Shown: positions 57,570 to 64,000 of the stretch, in pieces | Layout: each line of letters begins with the position of its first letter | Numbering within the stretch: position 1 is the stretch's first letter | Assembly: GCA_027574665.1 (NCBI GenBank) | Contig: CM050648.1 | Coordinates: 38,202,200 to 38,266,199, forward strand | Source: Rhynochetos jubatus | Lineage: Eukaryota; Chordata; Aves; Eurypygiformes; Rhynochetidae | Direction of reading: 5' to 3' | Length of the DNA stretch: 64,000 nt | Notes under the pieces: generated by a model | What the model saw: only the letters and a program-made list of their open reading frames with translations | What the model was told of the DNA's origin: nothing | Databases searched by the model: none | Made by a program: the position numbers and the translations under genes

Positions 57570-60500
57570 TTGTATACTTCTGAATATCTGAGCCGTGTTT
57601 AATCATTCTCATGTGTGAAATCCTTTATTAAAAAAAAAAAAAAAGAAATCAGTTTATTTGATACTTACTGCTCTTTAGTACAGCACAGCTTGGTAGCACT
57701 AGGTATGTCTTGTTGAAAGTATGTCCATAAATATGTCCCTTGCAGCACAGAACAGCTTGTTAACTTGGCAATCCTCAGCAATTTGCTTTGAAAAGTTTGC
57801 CTCAGTTTTGATAGTCCAAATGTAGGGCAAAAACTCAGAGTAACTTTTTAGCTAATTTTACCGATTGACACTTTCCTCCCGGTTTTAACTGCCTGCTTAC
57901 TAGAACAAGGACTGCAGCGCTTCTTCCTCCTCATTCTATATGCTTTTTTGGCAAGGTTTTTTCATTTCTAATGGGCTGGGACTACTGATTTTCTGTTTTT
58001 CTCAGGTACAATCTAAAAAAAAAAAGAGTCAGTTATCTTGGGGAAATACTATTTTATTATCTTAAATGTATGTAAACCTAGTGCCAATATTACATAGGGG
58101 ATGGTATTACTACAAAGTTGCAGTGCTTTCAGTCTGAAGAGAATTACAAACGTGGGCAAATGCTATCTGTCCCTATGTCACAGGCAGAATAAATGGGGCA
58201 CAGAGAGGACTAGTAAATTCACCAGTGCCCAAGGCTACAAAGGATCAGCAGCCTTGAGAAAAGAACATATTTTTGTATGCCTCGTGCTGTCAGAAAACTC
58301 TACACTCCTTTTTTGTTTCAATAACACTTTTGGCTAGGTTTGTTGGATATCCTTTTTAATGGGAGAATGGAATTAGGATGCCTGCATTATTGCTATACCA
58401 CATACATTAGGTTGGCTTATGGGAGAAACCCTGAAGTGAAAACTCTTGAGTCTACATTTTAATTTATCCACATGAGGACTGTGATTGGATATACATCAAA
58501 GTGGGTTACGATGGTTAACTAAGTGAAAGATAATATCCCTTTGCCATTACTGTCTAGCAGGTCTCATCACTCCTCTGGGCATGCTCCTTAGAATAAATTA
58601 AAAGGATCCACTGAGAACCATTTTGCTTTGGGTTTTTTTTAATGATTGCCAAAAGCCATTTGCTAGAATAGTACAGAATGTTTACAGATGCCTTAGGAAG
58701 AAAACAGCAGAATGTGGAACTAATTGTGTTTATTCAAGATAATTATGAAACGCAAATGACCATTACTTACAACAAGTCCCCTGACAGCTCGAGTTTGACT
58801 CATGGGGCCAGGATCAAACTCAGTAAAGAAAGGCCTTAATGTTAAGTTATACTGTCCATATGGACACCACATATCAGCTATTGCAGTTATTGCTCACCCC
58901 TCAGTGCTCTTGTACCCAACTAGTGTTCAGTACACAAGAACCACAGCTGCTAACTTTGAAGAGGAAAGGCAGGTGGAAACGATGAGTGCTTCAGGAGGAA
59001 GATCCTGCTGGGTTGAGAAGCTCTGAGAAATGCAACCACAGAATTTTCTGGCAATTAAAGTGAAAGTTTTGTCAAAGGAAATTGAACCAGCATTTCTGCA
59101 CCAGTGATGGGCGTTTAATCTCATCAGAGAATGGGATGCACAAAGCAAATCTAAAGACATGACTATTAATTCCACCGTACAGAACAATGCCATACACACT
59201 GCATCTGTGTTCATCCCAAAACGGTTTGCCAGTTACATATCCATGTAAAACTGGTATGCGTACTTCGTCCTTGAGTAAGAGGACTAGAGGAATCCAGTGT
59301 AGTGCAGTGTTGGAATTGCATAAAGGTAGATAGAGAAGAAAAAAGGTGAAAAATTTCCTAGTGAAAAAGTAGATTGGATGCTAGATTAAGGGAACTAGAC
59401 ATAATCTGGTTTCCTGGTTTTGTATGTGGCATTGAAGTGTGTTTCTTTTTTTGATTAACCTAGGAGATTTTGTCTATTAATACTCAAACAGGTCAATATT
59501 GTCATTACAATTTCATTTCATTTACTTCATTCTTACTGTTGCTGTAGTTGAATTGTTTTTGCTTTGGACAAAAATGGAGGCATTTAGACTACCAAAAAAT
59601 CTATTAACCTGTGGTTCTCATACAGAGAGGTCACTTATATCTTTCACAGTGTGAAAATATGACATAGGCTGTACTACTTTTGTAGATTTCTCTTTCTGGC
59701 TACATACACAGAATTCAAAGCTCAGTAGTGTCTAAAGGTAAAAACAGCAAGTTCTGTATCGACTTTGGATTTTGCTTGCCCATCTGGATAAGGACATACC
59801 TTAGTGAAATCCTGGCCCTTAAATCACTGCAACTTTTGGTTCAACGCCCACTTTACACTTTATACAACAGCATGTAACATGTTGAATATTATAAAACAGC
59901 ATTCAGTGTAGATTTCAAAATTCCAGGAAAAAGGATGAGTGTTAGAACTGGTGTGCTAATACAGAATTGTTGATGAGGGTTGAAACCCACCAGCGAATAT
60001 GTTGTGACTGACAAATGCTGGCAGTTAAAGGGGACAGAAATGGTCTCAGCGCACAGGTTGGATCTTAGCAGTCTGGGTCCCTGTTAACTAAGCTCCCATG
60101 TTTCAGTCTTGGTGATTTTTCCTGGGAAAAAGAACCTCCATTTAGTTCAGCGTTTTATATGGCCAGAAGAAATTGGACCAAGATCTCAAATTAATTCTCA
60201 AAATTTTACAGATGGTTTATCACACCTCCTGTAGTTGTTCAATTTCTGAGATAAGTAATAGTAAGTCCACTCATGTCCAGTAATGAACTCCTTGTTGTCA
60301 TTGTTTTTCCTTGCCCTTTCCTTACTCTTTTCTCAAAGTACTGCCAAGACTGCAGGCTGTTGGCAGTACCCCCAGGTACGTGCTGATGCCAGGCAGGAGT
60401 GACCCACCACAGGCAGGAGTCACTTCCCTGGGGGCAGAAAACAAAAGGGAATGGACCATCCCAGCCCTTGCCCATCCTGGGGAGCAGTCACAGGCACTAG

Positions 60501-62095
60501 GCAGTTGTTTTGGGGCATGGTTGAGCAAGGTCTATGTGCTGCCCGTGCCTGGGGCAGGGTCCCTTCCAACCTCCACTGGGTCCATGGCAGAACCAGACAC
60601 TTCTCTGTGGAGAGTGAGTGAGCAAAGCATGTCGTTTCAGGTGGACTGAAATATTCATGGGGATGGGTGGAATTTGGTAACTCCTTTTTGATTCTTTGGA
60701 AGAGGTGGGGGATTAGAAAAATCCAGAAAAATTTCACTGTAACACTTCTTCTTTGACTTTTATTTTTCATTTATTGGGTGATCTAGCTGCAAAAGGGAAA
60801 AAATATTTTAAAAGGATGGAAGAACCTCAGAATGAAATGAAACATATAACTGTCAAGCAAAATGTTTCAGCAGGGCTTGAAATATTTTCATTGGGCTTTC
60901 ATTTAATAGGTTTAAACAATGTTTTACTTAGATCCAGTCCTACTTTTCCTCATCTGACTTTTCAGTTCAGTCACCTCAGAATGGAGGATCTGTGTCTCCT
61001 GGTGACAGCCCATTTCCCTGCCTGTTACAAGGACCAGGTTGTGCTGAGTTCACCAGTTTCCCAAACCATATTTTTAGCCAGAAGGAAGCTTTACCTCTGC
61101 CCTATGGGGACGTCATTTTCTTCTACCACTGCACTTAACGGTCCAGGTTGAAGAAATATGTGAGGGAAAGAAGGGAAGAAGCAGAAGGCAAATAGCATCC
61201 TGGGGTGAGCAGTTTATACTAGTTAGAGGTCCTTGAATCTCTTGTCCAGTGCATCTGGGCAAGAAAAAGAGTCAGAATTAATTTTATGGGAGCTGCAAAA
61301 TAATAGTAACAATGCAAAAAGAATAGTAAACTTTAAAAAAGAAGGAAAAAAGCTTGTCAAAATCTCCCATCACTACCCAGGACCTCTTAGCAAAGCAATG
61401 CCGCAGCCTGATGAACTTGATGTCTAAGCCCAGGTGTGCGTGGACTGACTTCTCAGAGGTGGCTGCAAAGAGGTCCTAGTGATGACAGTGAGCTGCGCAG
61501 AACTGGGGAGAAAAGGAACACTGCCTGCTTTCCCTTCCTTGACGGTCGTACCTCATAAGGGTTAACGAACTGCCCGCCACTCAGCCACCAGCTGATCCCC
61601 CGCTAAGCCACTGAGGTGAGAGTTCACTGCCAGAGGTGGATGAGGTTAAAGATAATAAGAGTCTAAACATCCATAGGGAGTTCAGCTCATGTACAAAGTC
61701 ATAATTATATAAGCCATTACCATTGTCCGGGTGAAAAGAAATCGCTGCGAGCAGGGGGAGAAAACATTTGCAAAGACAGGCTTAAGAAGCAAGGAGGGAA
61801 AATATCAGACTTTCTCCAGTGGATGCACCGTGGCTTTAGCTAGGCTATAAAATAAGAATTGTTAGGTTATTCAAGTAGAAACCTGTTAAATGGATAACCT
61901 TGTTACAACAAATTTTAATTTTTTTAGCAGGTCTGTTCTTTCAACAGGTATTGATTCAAGCAGCCTCTGCTATTTTTATCAAATGCATTTTAGAGGCACA
62001 GAAAATGCCACTGAGGATTTAAACCCCCAGTAAGCTGCACAGAGGCAGTGTTTGTAATACACTGCTTGCTGCTTTCACAAGCTGGACAAACCTCA
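57570..62095. other. Anonymous non-coding DNA
   Basis: No known gene or transposon recognised. A GC-richer patch at 60330-60640 has overlapping open frames on both strands (up to 116 codons), which argues against coding. The block 61650-61960 is repeat-free and motif-rich and could be regulatory. A runs occur at 57630-57644 and 58014-58024. Confidence 0.5.
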
Positions 62096-62102
62096 TACAT
62101 TA

Positions 62103-62214
62103 TGGGCCAAATTATGCCCTTGGATGAGTACGCCTGATTCCCACTGCTGTCAATGTGGCTGTCACAGAAGTCTGTGGGAGACCAGCTTGTGCATCCAAAG
62201 AGGAATCTGGCCTA
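62103..62214. mobile_element. Ancient MITE-like element with imperfect terminal inverted repeats
   Basis: The left end TGGGCCAAATTATGCCC with TTGGATG (62103-62126) pairs imperfectly with the right end CATCCAA with AGAGGAATCTGGCCTA (62192-62214). About three quarters of positions match over about 24 bases. The interior (CCCACTGCTGTCAATG and GTCTGTGGGAG) is itself half-palindromic. The ends resemble a palindromic non-autonomous repeat common in archosaurs and turtles with ends of the type GGGCCAAATTCTG. That resemblance is from memory. Confidence 0.55.
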
Positions 62215-62219
62215 AAATC

Positions 62220-64000
62220 TATTGTGTTCATATTCCTTGTTACTTAGATATTTCTTGTGTCTGCCTGACTCACTGTCTCTTTTGTCAAGGTAAAATAAAC
62301 ACATTTAAATGTACAATTAAAATAAAATTTTAAAAAAAGCATAAAAGACCTGTAGTGCTACAATATTTTGTTTGTATGTGTGTCCATAATTCATGGATGT
62401 TCATTATCCAAGTTTTCCTTGAAAAGTCATTATATTGTTGGGTTTACAGAAATCTAGTGTTTCTGCAACCTTTTGAGTTTTGGGCAGGCCTGGCTGATAT
62501 CCCCCACAAAGTAAGCAAACATGGTCATTTCACCCCAAGTTTTACTCTGCCAATCCCCAGGTGCCCATCAGCGCTGCCCTCCTCAAAGAAAATGCCTGAA
62601 AAGAACCATTCAGGAAACATTCTGCTGCCTTTGCGATGCAGGAGCATCCCCTCTTCACTCTTCACTCAGGAAAGGGTGGCTTTCCTGGGAGTAAAGGATG
62701 GTCTGGATGACATCACCTGCAAATATTATGGGAAAAGACAGTTTTGGGATGGTTAGCCCCCATGAAATTCAGTCTGAACACACCTTGTACATCCCCCATG
62801 GGTACTATTGTGGGGAATGTGGATCTGAGACCACACGGATGGCAGCAGGAAAGACAGCGCTAAGGGTCAGCTCCTCTGGATGTATTCCCATGGGCCCCTC
62901 CAACCGTCTCCTGGTGTCCCGGTCACCTCTGTGAGCTGGGTATCAGGTTCAAGATTTACTCCTCTCTGCACAGTTGCTTTGAATTTATTTTATTCCTAAG
63001 CAGCTAGTTGGAGTGGTAAATTTATACATGCAATCAGCATTGTCATAGTCATATCTTGCCTGAGGGTATATTGATCCTTGTTACCATATTGACTTGATGC
63101 TTTTACATCTGCCAGCAATAGGTCTACACATTTTTTTTTCCACAAAGATTGCACATTTTCCTTCCCCTGCCCCAAATTTCCTTCCACAGAGTCTCCTTTT
63201 ATTAAGGTAAAACATTTGTTTTTTTCTTTTAGTACAACTTTAAAAATGTGACTGTGTTTGCTCACGTAAAGGTTGTGCAATGATTCCTGACTTTAATGAA
63301 AAGAAAGGGAAAGCAAACAGTTGGAAATTAATTGACAACAGAAGTTCCTTTCTAGATTATAAGTACACAGAAAGCATGTTTTATATTTGCTGTCCAAAGT
63401 GCAAGAAACAAAGCAAAGGGGAAATTACCTGTCCATTTATAATAATATCGCTGAAGAATAGAGGGACAGCGGCAAGTTGGTCCTTGGTGATTGATACACT
63501 TGCAGTGGCAGAATTGTCACTACAGGCAATTTCTTATTTTCATTCATGTTCTTCATACAATTTCAACTATAAAGGTCAGTAACCAAAAGCAGATGCTAAA
63601 GTGGGTCCAAAATAGTTTTTGCTTAACTTTTAGCATTTACTTAACTGATTACTAGTTACAAATCTGACACACAGCAGACATAACAGTGTTCTCAAAGAGA
63701 TTAAAGGATTAGTCATTCACTAGCTTAATCAGATTAATCAGAGATTTTGAACACAATATATAATTCTATCCACAGAGGGGATACATGATAGCCACATGCT
63801 AGCCTAATTTGGAAAGGGATGCTAGGGATGGACAGACCCAGACAAAAGAAAGCAGAAAAAATTGTTGGTTGTCACAAGGATTTTTTGGTGTACTGCACTT
63901 GTAATACTACTTAGAGACCTTATATGTACTAGTGGAATTACAAATTCACAAAATACAGCACCAACATCAGCTAGTAGCCTATTCAAAACTATAAGACAAC
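62220..64000. other. Anonymous AT-rich non-coding DNA
   Basis: Frames at 62355-62756 (133 codons) and 63280-63582 (100 codons) are open on the plus strand. Neither has a recognised domain, flanking splice signals or a CpG promoter. Confidence 0.5.

Noticed and set aside
60311-60770. Overlapping 112- and 116-codon frames on opposite strands
   Set aside because: Same reason: local GC enrichment, no domain. The CCCTTCCAACC match to the CR1 tail is too short to call.
1-64000. CRISPR arrays, bacterial operons, tRNA or rRNA genes
   Set aside because: No direct-repeat/spacer pattern, no Shine-Dalgarno-linked gene strings and no recognisable RNA gene core. The CR1 and LTR content marks this as bird nuclear DNA.

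Overview
This is a stretch of bird nuclear genome, mostly non-coding. The base composition is AT-rich and no reading frame shows sustained coding character. The only clear protein-like matches are to the end of the avian/reptilian CR1 LINE reverse-transcriptase protein. Two well-preserved 5'-truncated CR1 copies lie at 34.96-35.79 kb (minus) and 36.71-37.28 kb (plus). Older scraps lie at 33.29-33.48 kb (minus), 30.58-30.65 kb (plus) and possibly 22.54 kb. A decayed solo-type LTR of an endogenous retrovirus family that I know from many bird genomes sits at 24.995-25.42 kb (minus). This points to a bird, probably outside the galliforms. The species cannot be named from the sequence.

Layout. 0-3.2 kb: two small CpG-enriched patches (0.34-0.52 and 2.96-3.18 kb) and a long polypyrimidine tract leading into an open 84-codon stretch. 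3.2-9.5 kb: anonymous AT-rich DNA with a G-quadruplex-type G/T run at 6.26 kb. 9.5-10.4 kb: a more GC-rich patch with consecutive splice-like signals, including a possible 91-nt intron. 10.4-25 kb: long, nearly repeat-free AT-rich DNA. It includes a 10-bp-arm hairpin at 14.55 kb, a poly(A) signal with GU-rich downstream sequence at 14.9 kb, and a homeodomain/POU-motif-rich block at 21.5-22.5 kb that looks like a conserved non-coding element. 25-37.3 kb: the transposon-bearing section, with isolated exon-like segments at 27.8, 29.4 and 30.8 kb. 37.3-39.8 kb: anonymous, with the longest open frame (190 codons) and small satellites. 39.9-41.1 kb: the strongest promoter-like place in the window, a CpG cluster followed by a start codon in near-ideal Kozak context. 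41-54 kb: anonymous DNA with a second regulatory-looking block at 46.65-47.06 kb. 54.5-57.2 kb: a GC-richer patch with exon-like segments on both strands. 57-64 kb: anonymous DNA with an ancient MITE-like inverted repeat at 62.1 kb.

I find no complete protein-coding gene, tRNA, rRNA, CRISPR array or bacterial-type feature. I also find no evidence of a novel system of interacting genes. The most plausible reading is an intergenic or large-intron region with candidate regulatory elements and perhaps one or two unannotated non-coding transcripts. All exon calls rest on splice-site and open-frame inspection alone. In 64 kb many such coincidences are expected, so their confidence is deliberately low.
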